The position numbers were made by a program, and so were the translations under genes. The notes under the pieces were generated by a model that saw only the letters and a list, made by a program, of their open reading frames with translations, had not been told where the DNA came from and did not search any database. A stretch of DNA of 47,474 nt from 2-01-FULL-40-42 sp964349415 (GTDB lineage: Bacteria > Patescibacteriota > Microgenomatia > UBA1406 > GWC2-37-13), in the NCBI GenBank assembly GCA_964349415.1, contig CAYGGJ010000002.1, forward strand, positions 1 to 47,474. The letters run 5' to 3'. Position 1 is the stretch's first letter. Every line of letters begins with the position of its first letter. Below, piece by piece: positions 25,235-32,681 of this stretch.

Positions 25235-26038
25235 ATGGGAATTGAACGCACTATCGGAAAAGAAGCGGTACGTTTTATAAAAAAGGATCCTTCGAAACTA
25301 AAACTTGTGGCCGGATTGTATGCCCTATCTTTTCTGGATCCCCGCGCCGGAAAATTAGCAAGAGCTCAGTATTTCTTCTTAAGACATATGGATGATCTTT
25401 TGGATGGAGAGATGGAAGTAGGGGGAAATCCGATAGACTACGCAATGAAATTAAGAGATCAGATTGAAACCGGGAGGTTTGATCCTAACTTACCTATCGC
25501 CCAACTGGTTACATATGCACTTCCTATTTTAGAGCGTAGAGCAAGAGAGGATGATGATCCAAGGGAAGAGTTTAAAAAAGAAATAGATGGACTTATGGAT
25601 GACTATTTTAGACGCACTAAAAGAAAGACGAGTACTCAAGAAGAACTTGAAGAGGTTTACCGTGCTACTTTTGATCCAGCGTTAAATTTGTTTTTAATTG
25701 GATTCCGTTCACAGCTTCGTGCGGTTGATATTCCTGATTATTCATCAAGTCTCGGAAGATTATATAGCGTGCGGGATCTTGATAAAGATTGGGCTCTTGG
25801 AATATTCAATATTCCAATCGAAATCTTGGAGAAAGCAGGTCTTTCTTCTTTTTCTTCTTTTGGAGAGATTCAAAGCAATAAGACCGTTCTGGACTGGCTG
25901 CAAGAAGAGATAAATGAGGGCAAAAAAGGTTTGGCCGTCGCGCGGAGACGAATTGAAAATTCTCGTGAACCACTTACCCGCAGAGTACTTGGAGGTCTTT
26001 TGCATAGTGCACAAAAAATTGAAGTCTCCAACTTCTAA
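25235..26038 (+). CDS. Squalene/phytoene synthase-like protein (class I isoprenoid synthase fold)
   Basis: The 267-residue, all-helical protein has two aspartate-rich motifs in the right places for trans-isoprenyl head-to-head synthases. Motif I is RHMDDLLDG (about residues 50-58). Motif II is LYSVRDLDKDWALGIFNIP (about 175-193), which aligns with the RDxxEDxxxGRxYxP motif but has Lys where Glu is usual. The following EILEKAGLS also fits. Such enzymes condense two C15 or C20 prenyl diphosphates, but no partner carotenoid or hopanoid gene is in the window. It starts 3 nt after the deformylase-like gene. Confidence 0.7.
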   Translation: MGIERTIGKEAVRFIKKDPSKLKLVAGLYALSFLDPRAGKLARAQYFFLRHMDDLLDGEMEVGGNPIDYAMKLRDQIETGRFDPNLPIAQLVTYALPILERRAREDDDPREEFKKEIDGLMDDYFRRTKRKTSTQEELEEVYRATFDPALNLFLIGFRSQLRAVDIPDYSSSLGRLYSVRDLDKDWALGIFNIPIEILEKAGLSSFSSFGEIQSNKTVLDWLQEEINEGKKGLAVARRRIENSREPLTRRVLGGLLHSAQKIEVSNF

Positions 26039-26042
26039 GGCT

Positions 26043-26690
26043 TTAAGCAATTCCAGAAAATTTTTTTACTTTTTTTAATTCCTCATGCACCGTCATCTTG
26101 TTTGCGTCAATTGTCAGAAAACGAAGGTTTGCTTTTTTTACCATTTCGTTTACAATTTTTTTGATTTCTTCGGACTCCAGTGTTTCATATCCTTTTAAAG
26201 TAGAGATTTTAACCCCTAAAATCGGCGCCCCCATAAGAATAATTCCATTTACGTGATTGAAAAATTTGTCGATTTGCTTTCCGATTTTGAATAAATATTG
26301 CTCCAGTAATATCACTACGTCTTGTTCTGAGGAGCGCAGATTAACAAGCATCTGCAGATGCGCTTTCATTGAGATAAAAGATCTATTCATAAAAATAATT
26401 TTCTTTTCAAAGTCTGTTTTTACAACAAAATTATGCTGTTCTATTGTAGTCGTATAATACTTATCGACGAGTGTTTTAAGTTCTTGAGCGCTCACTACGA
26501 TCATCTTTTTAAAACTTAGTTCGGTTTCTCCCATTATCTGTCTTCCTTTTGTAGTAAGTCTAAAATTCTCAAGTGGGTATTGTGAAGGTATTCCACGCGC
26601 GACGAGATTACCTTCCCTCTCCAGTGCGGAAAGGAGAGTGTCTTTTCCGCTTGATGTAGCGCCCTCAACAATAAAAATCCTATTATTCAT
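26043..26690 (-). CDS. P-loop nucleoside/nucleotide kinase-like protein
   Basis: This 215-residue protein starts with a Walker A motif FIVEGATSSGKDT (about residues 6-18; Asp follows the P-loop Lys where Ser/Thr is usual). It continues with helices and strands like thymidylate/deoxynucleoside kinases, including FMNRSFISMKAH (an ExR/DRS-like area, about 100-111). The C-terminal part contains FLTIDANKMTVHEELKKV, similar to the end of dTMP kinases. A clear lid region is not visible, so the substrate is open. It is convergent with the synthase-like gene (4-bp gap). TACAAT lies 10 nt before its ATG. Confidence 0.7.
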   Translation of the reverse strand: MNNRIFIVEGATSSGKDTLLSALEREGNLVARGIPSQYPLENFRLTTKGRQIMGETELSFKKMIVVSAQELKTLVDKYYTTTIEQHNFVVKTDFEKKIIFMNRSFISMKAHLQMLVNLRSSEQDVVILLEQYLFKIGKQIDKFFNHVNGIILMGAPILGVKISTLKGYETLESEEIKKIVNEMVKKANLRFLTIDANKMTVHEELKKVKKFSGIA

Positions 26691-26786
26691 ATGGCTTCTA
26701 ATTGTAACAGCTCTCTTACTTTTTTATTACTAATCTTTCATTGTTTTCTTAATAAGCGGTTATATTCTGAAAATATGTCTTTGGGG

Positions 26787-26796
26787 AAAGGAGGTG
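26787..26796 (+). promoter_or_regulatory. Strong Shine-Dalgarno sequence
   Basis: AAAGGAGGTG, identical to the one at 7691, lies 7 nt before the ATG at 26804 and is the main support for the tiny gene that follows. A weak promoter (TTGTTT, 16 bp, TATTCT) may lie upstream. Confidence 0.8.
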
Positions 26797-26803
26797 ATAA
26801 ATA

Positions 26804-26908
26804 ATGGCTTCACGATCCTATGGATGCCCAGCTTGTGGCTTCAAGAGCGAAAATGAAGATGATGTAATAAACCACATCATTGAAAGCGCGACTGACTATC
26901 CAAATTGA
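26804..26908 (+). CDS. 34-residue C2H-type zinc-finger-like peptide
   Basis: The peptide reads YGCPACGFKSENEDDVINH around its core, with CPAC near the N-terminus (about residues 8-11) and His at about residue 24; a fourth ligand could be a nearby acidic residue or a second molecule. It ends at a TGA. A perfect SD 7 nt upstream argues strongly for translation despite its size. The CxxCGF...H pattern resembles small zinc fingers that bind nucleic acid or protein. I know no family. It is flanked by opposed and downstream genes with their own promoters. Confidence 0.7.
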   Translation: MASRSYGCPACGFKSENEDDVINHIIESATDYPN

Positions 26909-26940
26909 GTCAAAGAGTGAAATATATTAGACAGTCTTGA

Positions 26941-26946
26941 TATACT
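26941..26946 (+). promoter_or_regulatory. Extended -10, leaderless type
   Basis: TGATATACT, a 7-nt spacer (tcacctt), then the ATG at 26954. Confidence 0.6.
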
Positions 26947-26953
26947 TCACCTT

Positions 26954-27223
26954 ATGGCCGATTTAAAATCCTTAGAAAAGGAGATTCAACTGATTGGGGC
27001 GAGAAATAAAAAGGTTGGATTGGATAAAGCTTGGGAAACTAGTCTGACCCGAAGAGTGCTTTTGAGTATTTTTACTTATATTGCTGTCGGTTTTTATCTA
27101 GACGCGATCCACATTTCACAACCATGGCTCAATGCCATAGTTCCCACCTTCGCATTTCTACTTTCTACCCTAACGCTCCCCTACTTTAGAAAGCTCTGGG
27201 AGAAATACACTCACCACAATTAG
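26954..27223 (+). CDS. Small two-helix membrane protein
   Basis: The 89-residue protein has a charged N-terminal helix (about residues 1-30), then two hydrophobic helices (about 32-48 and 57-76) joined by a short loop containing HISQPW. It ends in a basic, His-rich tail. The layout suggests an inner-membrane hairpin with both ends in the cytoplasm. No motif identifies a function. It has its own leaderless promoter, and the next gene also has one. Confidence 0.65.
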   Translation: MADLKSLEKEIQLIGARNKKVGLDKAWETSLTRRVLLSIFTYIAVGFYLDAIHISQPWLNAIVPTFAFLLSTLTLPYFRKLWEKYTHHN

Positions 27224-27230
27224 CTTCTGC

Positions 27231-27236
27231 TATAAT
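27231..27236 (+). promoter_or_regulatory. Extended -10, leaderless type
   Basis: TGCTATAAT, a 6-nt spacer (gccctc), then the ATG at 27243. Confidence 0.7.
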
Positions 27237-27242
27237 GCCCTC

Positions 27243-28190
27243 ATGCGAAAACTAACATTGCGCTATGGGGAAAATCCTCACCAGAAAGATTCTTTTGTTC
27301 ATTTTGAAAAAAACAACAACTCTCCTCTTAAGAATTTAAAAAAGCTCGTCGGAAGGGAACTTTCCTACGTCAACTTTACGGATATATCATCTGGTTTGGA
27401 AACAGTAAGAATGTTTAACGAACCTGCTGCAGTCGTAATCAAGCACAATAGTCCGTCAGGAATCGCATTGGGGAAAAATTCGGAAGAAGCCTTAAGGAGA
27501 GCTGTTGCCGCTGATCCGGTATCGGCGTTCGGGGGGGTTGTCGTAATGAACAGTCCGATTGATGAAAAAACCGCAAAGGCTTTTACCGATTTTAAAGCAA
27601 GCCGCGTACAGATGGACATCGTCGCCGCTCCATCGGTTACGAGAGAGGCACAAAAGATTATAAACTGGGTAAGGAAAACTACGGGAATCTATACGTTTGG
27701 AAAAATCCCAAAAAAACGATCCAATAAAAACCACTTGAAATTTTTTGACGGCGGATATGTCTCTCAATTTTGGGATGACAATGTAGAAAAAAGTTTTAAA
27801 GACTGGAAAGTAGTTTCAAAAGTAAAACCAACCAAACAGCAAGTAAAACAAATGCGGATGGCGTGGAAATTTATTATGAGGATCCGCTCCAATTCAATAA
27901 TTGTGGTCGACAGGATCCTTCCGATGACCCGCGGGATCGGTAGCGGACAGACTGCAAGAGTATTTTCCACAGAGATTGCCTTAAAACACGCGGGTAAATT
28001 TGCAAAAGGCGGAATTCTTGCAAGTGACAGCTTTTTTCCGTTTCCTGATTCTGTTGAACTCGCTGCAAAGTTCAAAATAGGAGCTATCGTGCAACAAGGT
28101 GGATCAATGAATGATCAGGCTGCTATTGAAGCTGCAGATAAAGCAAGGATTCCAATGGTCTTTACGTACCGTCGTGCCTTCTGGCATTAA
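27243..28190 (+). CDS. purH: Stand-alone AICAR transformylase (PurH C-terminal domain)
   Basis: The 315-residue protein corresponds to the formyltransferase half of PurH, which makes FAICAR from AICAR and 10-formyl-THF. Visible motifs are LRYGENPHQ (about 6-14), VIKHNSPSGIAL (about 62-73; the catalytic Lys-His pair is kept, but the usual NPCG is SPSG), DPVSAFGG, RSNSIIVV, GIGSGQTARV, ASDSFFPFPDSVE and AIVQQGGSMNDQ. The N-terminal IMP cyclohydrolase domain (about 200 residues) is absent, so a separate cyclohydrolase or another role is needed. No other purine gene is in the window. Confidence 0.85.
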   Translation: MRKLTLRYGENPHQKDSFVHFEKNNNSPLKNLKKLVGRELSYVNFTDISSGLETVRMFNEPAAVVIKHNSPSGIALGKNSEEALRRAVAADPVSAFGGVVVMNSPIDEKTAKAFTDFKASRVQMDIVAAPSVTREAQKIINWVRKTTGIYTFGKIPKKRSNKNHLKFFDGGYVSQFWDDNVEKSFKDWKVVSKVKPTKQQVKQMRMAWKFIMRIRSNSIIVVDRILPMTRGIGSGQTARVFSTEIALKHAGKFAKGGILASDSFFPFPDSVELAAKFKIGAIVQQGGSMNDQAAIEAADKARIPMVFTYRRAFWH

Positions 28191-28194
28191 TTGA

Positions 28195-28200
28195 TATAAT
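28195..28200 (+). promoter_or_regulatory. Extended -10, leaderless type
   Basis: TGATATAAT, a 6-nt spacer (aaacaa), then the ATG at 28207. Confidence 0.7.
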
Positions 28201-28206
28201 AAACAA

Positions 28207-28458
28207 ATGCCCCCTGCATATTTTGGATACGCCGCCACATTATTCAGCGTCACCATATTCTTTCCTCAGGTTATTAAGGTTTGGAAAAGTAAACACACTG
28301 GGGACCTTTCCTTGCTTACTTGGGTACTGACTACTATAGCAGTTTCCTTCTGGTTGATTTACGGACTTTTAATAAGAGACTGGCCCGTCATAATAACCAA
28401 TACAACTAACTTAACAATGAGTATTTTTGTTCTAACACTTAAGAAGAAATATGGATAA
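28207..28458 (+). CDS. SemiSWEET / PQ-loop family transporter
   Basis: The 83-residue protein has three TM helices, the size of bacterial SemiSWEETs, which work as dimers to move sugars. The PQ-loop motif FFPQVIKVWKSKHTGDLSLLTW is clear at about residues 18-39. The third helix holds NTTNLTMSIFVLTL, including the Asn expected in the binding pocket. It overlaps the DinB-like gene by 8 bp, so the two are co-transcribed. Confidence 0.85.
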   Translation: MPPAYFGYAATLFSVTIFFPQVIKVWKSKHTGDLSLLTWVLTTIAVSFWLIYGLLIRDWPVIITNTTNLTMSIFVLTLKKKYG

Positions 28459-28939
28459 ATTAATCAGGAAACAACTCGCAGACTACCTCAAAGGGAAACA
28501 TGCCCATATGTCTTTGGAAGATGCGGTTAAGGGCTTCCCTGTGAATCAGATCAATTCCAAGGCGCCCAATAGCGACTATACCCCCTACAGACTACTTGAG
28601 CACATCAGAAGAACACAGGGAGATATTGTCGAATTTATCAAAAACCCGAAATATAAATACTTAAAGTGGCCTGAAGATTATTGGCCAAAAGACAATTTTA
28701 AGGCAACTAAAAAAGATTGGGATAAGTCGCTAAAAATGTATAAAAAGGATTATAAGGAGCTTATTGCAATAACCCAAAATCCCAAACTAGATCTTATGAG
28801 GAAAATTCCTCATGGCACCGGGCAAAGTATTTTTAAAGAAATAATCGTCATCATAGACCACAATTCCTACCACATAGGAGAATTTGGAATCCTCCGAGAC
28901 GTAATGAAGACGTGGGGTAAGACAAAAAGCCCGGTCTGA
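28451..28939 (+). CDS. DinB superfamily protein
   Basis: This 162-residue protein shows the DinB four-helix-bundle pattern with metal-binding His residues: LLEHIRRTQGDIVEF (His about residue 50) and IIDHNSYHIGEFGILRD (His about 137 and 141). The family includes thiol-dependent transferases and proteins of unknown function. The substrate is not visible. It starts inside the end of the SemiSWEET gene. Confidence 0.8.
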   Translation: MDKLIRKQLADYLKGKHAHMSLEDAVKGFPVNQINSKAPNSDYTPYRLLEHIRRTQGDIVEFIKNPKYKYLKWPEDYWPKDNFKATKKDWDKSLKMYKKDYKELIAITQNPKLDLMRKIPHGTGQSIFKEIIVIIDHNSYHIGEFGILRDVMKTWGKTKSPV

Positions 28940-28955
28940 CAATCTATTTTTCTAC

Positions 28956-28984
28956 TTGACAGCTTTAAAAGACGCTCCTATACT
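28956..28984 (+). promoter_or_regulatory. Canonical sigma-70-type promoter of the DUF378 gene
   Basis: A perfect TTGACA -35 (28956-28961), 17-bp spacer and TATACT -10 (28979-28984). It is the best -35/-10 pair in the window. The predicted leader of about 32 nt contains the strong SD at 29007. Confidence 0.8.
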
Positions 28985-29006
28985 CAGCTTATATTTCACA
29001 TCTTGG

Positions 29007-29016
29007 AAAGGGGGTG
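29007..29016 (+). promoter_or_regulatory. Strong Shine-Dalgarno sequence
   Basis: AAAGGGGGTG lies 6 nt before the ATG at 29023 and selects that start over an in-frame alternative start codon at 29014. Confidence 0.75.
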
Positions 29017-29022
29017 ATACAT

Positions 29023-29229
29023 ATGAAGGCATTACATGTCGTTTCATTTCTTCTTGTCGTAGTTGGAGCTTTGAACTGGGGCTTGGTCGGATTCTTTAAC
29101 TACAACCTCGTTGAGTCTTTGCTTGGTGCAGGTTCTCTTACTACAGTTGTATATAGCTTGGTTGGTGTCGCAGCTGTTGTCGAGGTAGCAACCCACAAGA
29201 AAAACTGTAAACTTTGCGGAGGTAAATAA
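29023..29229 (+). CDS. DUF378 family small membrane protein
   Basis: The 68-residue protein has two TM helices with the family pattern: VSFLLVVVGALNWGLVGFFNYNLVE (about residues 6-30), then a second helix VVYSLVGVAAVVEVATHKKNC. It ends with a CKLC pair near the C-terminus (NCKLCGGK), which could bind metal. The family's function is unknown. The canonical promoter and SD suggest strong expression, unlike most genes here. Confidence 0.85.
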   Translation: MKALHVVSFLLVVVGALNWGLVGFFNYNLVESLLGAGSLTTVVYSLVGVAAVVEVATHKKNCKLCGGK

Positions 29230-29230
29230 A

Positions 29231-30532
29231 CTATTTGGTTCTCTGAACCAGGTATAAATTAAAGGAGGGATTGAGTTCCCATTTCTTTATTTCTTTATAT
29301 GGTCTGAAGGCTTGAATTCCAAATGCAGGATCATCCATATAGAAATACTTCAAATCTTTTCTTGCAATCACGTACAAATACTGCGTATGCCAATAATCCT
29401 CCAGATTTATGTCTTTTCCGTCTTTTTTGTGAAGGTATTTTATAACCGAGGAAAGATTGTCATAGGCAATAATCGTAATCAAGCCGTATTGAGGTAGATT
29501 TTCATTTTTAATGATATCGTACGCCTTTTTCTCCGATGGGTAATTCCAGTTTTTATCAAGTGCCCAAAAAGAATGCTGCGGTTTGGGAAGATAGAGCGCA
29601 AACGAACATATGATAAGAATCGTTACTAGTCCCAGATACATTCTCTTAAAGGTCTTTTTCTCAATCTTTTCAAACCAATTTCTCGCAAGGCCTACGGCAA
29701 GAAGTAGAATCATAAACGATAATGTTAGGAAATAGTGTTGCCTCTCCCCTGCCGGTTTTTTTACGGCGTCCCAGTTTTGAAAAAAAAGAATTGCCGTATT
29801 TGCATTATAAAATTGGTTGCGTATCTCAAAAATTAAGATCGGAGAAAATCCTATCATTACTCCCAATAAATAGAGGAAAAATTGAGGGAAACCGATTCGT
29901 ACAAAGAATAAATAAAAGCCTAGAAGTCCCAATATCACCAAACCGAACTGGTAATGGTACTGCAATAAAACTCCCAAAAGTACCGACATTCCCAGGAAAA
30001 CCCAGTTATTTTTTGTTTTCTTGTACCACCCCATGAAAAAGACTAAAAGGGGAAGCAGCGAAAACTGAAATGTAGGATTCCATAAAAAACGGGTAAAGTC
30101 AATATAATAAGGCAGGAGTGTGTAAACTGCCGTCAAAAAAAGCGCTATTCTTTTTCCCAAAAACATCTTTGCCCCATAATAGAGCGGGACTATCATCACT
30201 GCGCAAAAAAGCATGAATATATAAGATGCAGCTATTGGGTCCAATCTTCCCAAAAGGAGAAAGGCGAGAAATTCATAGTAGGTTGCAGGTCCCTGGAATA
30301 TATCCCTCCCTTTAAAATACATTGAAATAGGAGGACCAATAAGCACGGGATTTTTAGTCTCCCACATTTTATAAGACTCGAGTGCGAATAGTCCCTGATC
30401 TCCGGAAAAGTTTAGGTACTCTGAAAAATGAATTGAACGAATGCTAATAAATAATGCAAAAAAAACGAGAAGTATGAGAAATTCTTTTTTGTATTTATTA
30501 AACCAGCGGAGTTTTTTTGCGGCTTTTGCCAT
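29231..30532 (-). CDS. GT-C membrane glycosyltransferase (GT39/ArnT-like)
   Basis: The 433-residue polytopic protein has about nine to eleven TM helices after a basic N-terminus. The first outside loop carries FSGDQGLFALESYKMW (about residues 38-53), with GDQG in place of the usual D-E pair, followed by a GPP...GPATYYEF region. It resembles the protein at 41627 along its first half (RFLWNPTFQFSLLPL vs RFSWNPNLLPLF; LQYHYQFGLV vs LHYLALFL). Role: transfer of sugars from a polyprenyl-phosphate donor to envelope glycans or proteins outside the membrane (family knowledge). It starts 6 nt after its own -10. Confidence 0.8.
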   Translation of the reverse strand: MAKAAKKLRWFNKYKKEFLILLVFFALFISIRSIHFSEYLNFSGDQGLFALESYKMWETKNPVLIGPPISMYFKGRDIFQGPATYYEFLAFLLLGRLDPIAASYIFMLFCAVMIVPLYYGAKMFLGKRIALFLTAVYTLLPYYIDFTRFLWNPTFQFSLLPLLVFFMGWYKKTKNNWVFLGMSVLLGVLLQYHYQFGLVILGLLGFYLFFVRIGFPQFFLYLLGVMIGFSPILIFEIRNQFYNANTAILFFQNWDAVKKPAGERQHYFLTLSFMILLLAVGLARNWFEKIEKKTFKRMYLGLVTILIICSFALYLPKPQHSFWALDKNWNYPSEKKAYDIIKNENLPQYGLITIIAYDNLSSVIKYLHKKDGKDINLEDYWHTQYLYVIARKDLKYFYMDDPAFGIQAFRPYKEIKKWELNPSFNLYLVQRTK

Positions 30533-30538
30533 TGGTAG

Positions 30539-30544
30539 ATTGTA
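30539..30544 (-). promoter_or_regulatory. -10 element, leaderless type
   Basis: On the minus strand TACAAT is followed by 6 nt (ctacca) and the ATG at 30532. Confidence 0.55.
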
Positions 30545-30581
30545 CAGGAATTGAAGATAGTTTCAAGGGAGGTTTGTTAGA

Positions 30582-32234
30582 TTAGTAGCCCATGTCGCCC
30601 ATTCCGCCACCCGGCATCGGAGGTACTCCGCCACCTTGTGGATTTTTCTCAGGAAGATCTGTTACTAAGGCTTCGGTTGTAAGAATCATGGTTGCGACAG
30701 ATGCTGCGTTTTCAAGTCCTGTGCGGACTACTTTTGCAGGATCAACCACTCCTTGTTTTATCATGGAGCCAAATTCCAAAGTCATTGCATTAAATCCAAA
30801 GTCATTTGAGCTGGAATCTTCTACTTTACGCAGTACCCAACCTGCATCAGCACCTGAGTTTGTAGCAATCATCTTCAAAGGTTCGGCTAAAGCTTGATAT
30901 ACAATATCTGCGCCAATTCTCTCCTCATCATTTGCAAGTTTTTTCTTCATCTCAAGTATCACTTTTCTGGCTTGAAGCAATGTGACTCCACCACCCGCGA
31001 CAATTCCCTCTTCCAATGCTGCTTTTGTGGCAGCTACCGCATCGTTTACTCTTTCTTTCTTTTCTTTCATCTCAATTTCGGTGGCAGCACCGACATTAAT
31101 AACTGCAACTCCACCGGTGAGTTTTGCCAATCTTTCCTGAAGTTTTTCTCGGTCAAAATCAGAAGTTGACGCTTCAACTTCTCTTCTTATTTGCGCTACC
31201 CGTCCTTTTATTTTTACAGCTTGTCCTTTTCCGCCTATAATCCGTGAATTTTCTTTGTCAGCCCAGACCTTATCAGCTCGTCCACAATCCTCGACCTCAA
31301 CGCTTTCTAATTTTTTACCGAGATCTTCGGAGATTACCGTACCTCCGGTTAGAATTGCGATGTCATCAAGCATTTCTTTTCTTCGGTCTCCAAATCCGGG
31401 GGCTTTTATTACCAAAGCGTTGAATGTACCACGCAATTTATTTACGACCAATGTCGCGAGTGCTTCGCCTTCGACTTCATCTGCGATGATGACAAGATTT
31501 TTAGAAACCTTGACCACTTTCTCCAAAAATGGGAGTAAGTCGGCAACTGCTGTAATTTTTTTATCGGTAATCAGAATGTATGGATCGTCTATCTCAGCTT
31601 CCATTTTTTCAGGATTGGTGGAAAAATAAGCCGATGCATATCCGCGGTCAAATTCCATACCTTCTTTGTATTCAATCTCCATCTGCAGACCTCTTCCCTC
31701 TTCTACCGTCACTACACCATCTTTTCCAACTTTGAGTATTGCTTCTGCAATCTTTGCACCTATTACCTCGTCACCTGCAGAGATGGTTGCGACCTGGGTG
31801 ATGCCGGAGTGATCGGATGAAGGAATTTTTTTAGCCATTGCCTTGACCTGCTCTACAACCGCTTCAACTGCCCGCTCTATACCTCTTTTCAAGATCATGG
31901 GATTTGCGCCTGCGGTGATGTTTTTAAGACCTGCGTTTACCATGGCTTGTGCGAGTAGGGTTGATGAAGTTGTACCATCTCCTGCGACGTCGTTGGTTTT
32001 GGAAGCTGCTTCTTTTACCAACTGAGCTCCCATGTTTTCAAACGGGTCTTCAAGTTCGATTTCTTTGGCTACGGTTACTCCGTCATGGACGACTGTAGGA
32101 GCTCCCCATTTTCTGTCTAGGGCAACGTTTCTTCCCCGTGGACCCAAAGTCGTAACCACGGCTTTAGCTAAGGTATTTACCCCTCGTGAAAGTTTTTGTC
32201 TTGCTTCTTCTGAAAATTTGATCTGTTTTGCCAT
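30582..32234 (-). CDS. groEL: Chaperonin GroEL
   Basis: GroEL forms the double-ring folding chamber closed by GroES. The 550 residues include the opening AKQIKFSEEARQKL, the ATP-binding GDGTTSSTLLAQAMV (the usual GDGTTTAT has a T to S change), IADEVEGEALATLVVNKLRG, the AAVEEGIV-like segment as AALEEGIVAGGG, and a Gly/Met-rich tail PPMPGGGMGDMGY. Length and motifs are normal. It follows groES by 2 bp on the minus strand. Confidence 0.97.
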   Translation of the reverse strand: MAKQIKFSEEARQKLSRGVNTLAKAVVTTLGPRGRNVALDRKWGAPTVVHDGVTVAKEIELEDPFENMGAQLVKEAASKTNDVAGDGTTSSTLLAQAMVNAGLKNITAGANPMILKRGIERAVEAVVEQVKAMAKKIPSSDHSGITQVATISAGDEVIGAKIAEAILKVGKDGVVTVEEGRGLQMEIEYKEGMEFDRGYASAYFSTNPEKMEAEIDDPYILITDKKITAVADLLPFLEKVVKVSKNLVIIADEVEGEALATLVVNKLRGTFNALVIKAPGFGDRRKEMLDDIAILTGGTVISEDLGKKLESVEVEDCGRADKVWADKENSRIIGGKGQAVKIKGRVAQIRREVEASTSDFDREKLQERLAKLTGGVAVINVGAATEIEMKEKKERVNDAVAATKAALEEGIVAGGGVTLLQARKVILEMKKKLANDEERIGADIVYQALAEPLKMIATNSGADAGWVLRKVEDSSSNDFGFNAMTLEFGSMIKQGVVDPAKVVRTGLENAASVATMILTTEALVTDLPEKNPQGGGVPPMPGGGMGDMGY

Positions 32235-32236
32235 AA

Positions 32237-32548
32237 TTATTCAACAACTGCCATAATGTCTTTTTCCTCGATGATCATCCATTCTTCCGTACCGACCTTT
32301 ACTTCATTTCCGCCCCATTTTTTATAAAGCACCTTCTGTCCTTTTTTGATTGAAACAGGAATCAGTTTCCCTTCATCGGTCTGGCGTCCCGGACCGACTT
32401 CCATTACTTCCCCTACCTGGGGTTTTTCTTTTACTGAATCCGGAAGAACGATGCCTGATGGAGTACGGGATTCCTCTGAAAGAGGTCTTATTAAAATATT
32501 GTCAAATAGGGGTTTAAGGTTTTTGTTACCGGTCATTGATTTTGCCAT
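32237..32548 (-). CDS. groES: Co-chaperonin GroES
   Basis: The 103-residue GroES lid begins about ten residues earlier than usual (MAKSMTGNKN, then LKPLFDNILIRPL). It contains the mobile loop TPSGIVLPDSVKEKP (about 30-44) that docks on GroEL, and ends with YKKWGGNEVKVGTEEWMIIEEKDIMAVV. It is first in the groES-groEL operon. I see no CIRCE operator in the 133 bp upstream. Confidence 0.95.
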   Translation of the reverse strand: MAKSMTGNKNLKPLFDNILIRPLSEESRTPSGIVLPDSVKEKPQVGEVMEVGPGRQTDEGKLIPVSIKKGQKVLYKKWGGNEVKVGTEEWMIIEEKDIMAVVE

Positions 32549-32681
32549 ATTGTTCTACTTTTCTATGAATATTTTTAACTTACTAAAAAGATTAAAAATA
32601 CTCTATACTGAAAAAAGAAGTGAAACTTATGATAATAAAAGTTTTGGTTTTTGTCAAGTAGTACTTCTGTTTGCTAACGAT

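Noticed and set aside
32346..32681. Upstream extension of the Lon-like frame into groES
   Set aside because: It is antisense to groES and does not resemble the Lon N-terminal domain.
32549..32681. CIRCE/HrcA operator before groESL
   Set aside because: No TTAGCACTC-N9-GAGTGCTAA or close variant is present on either strand.
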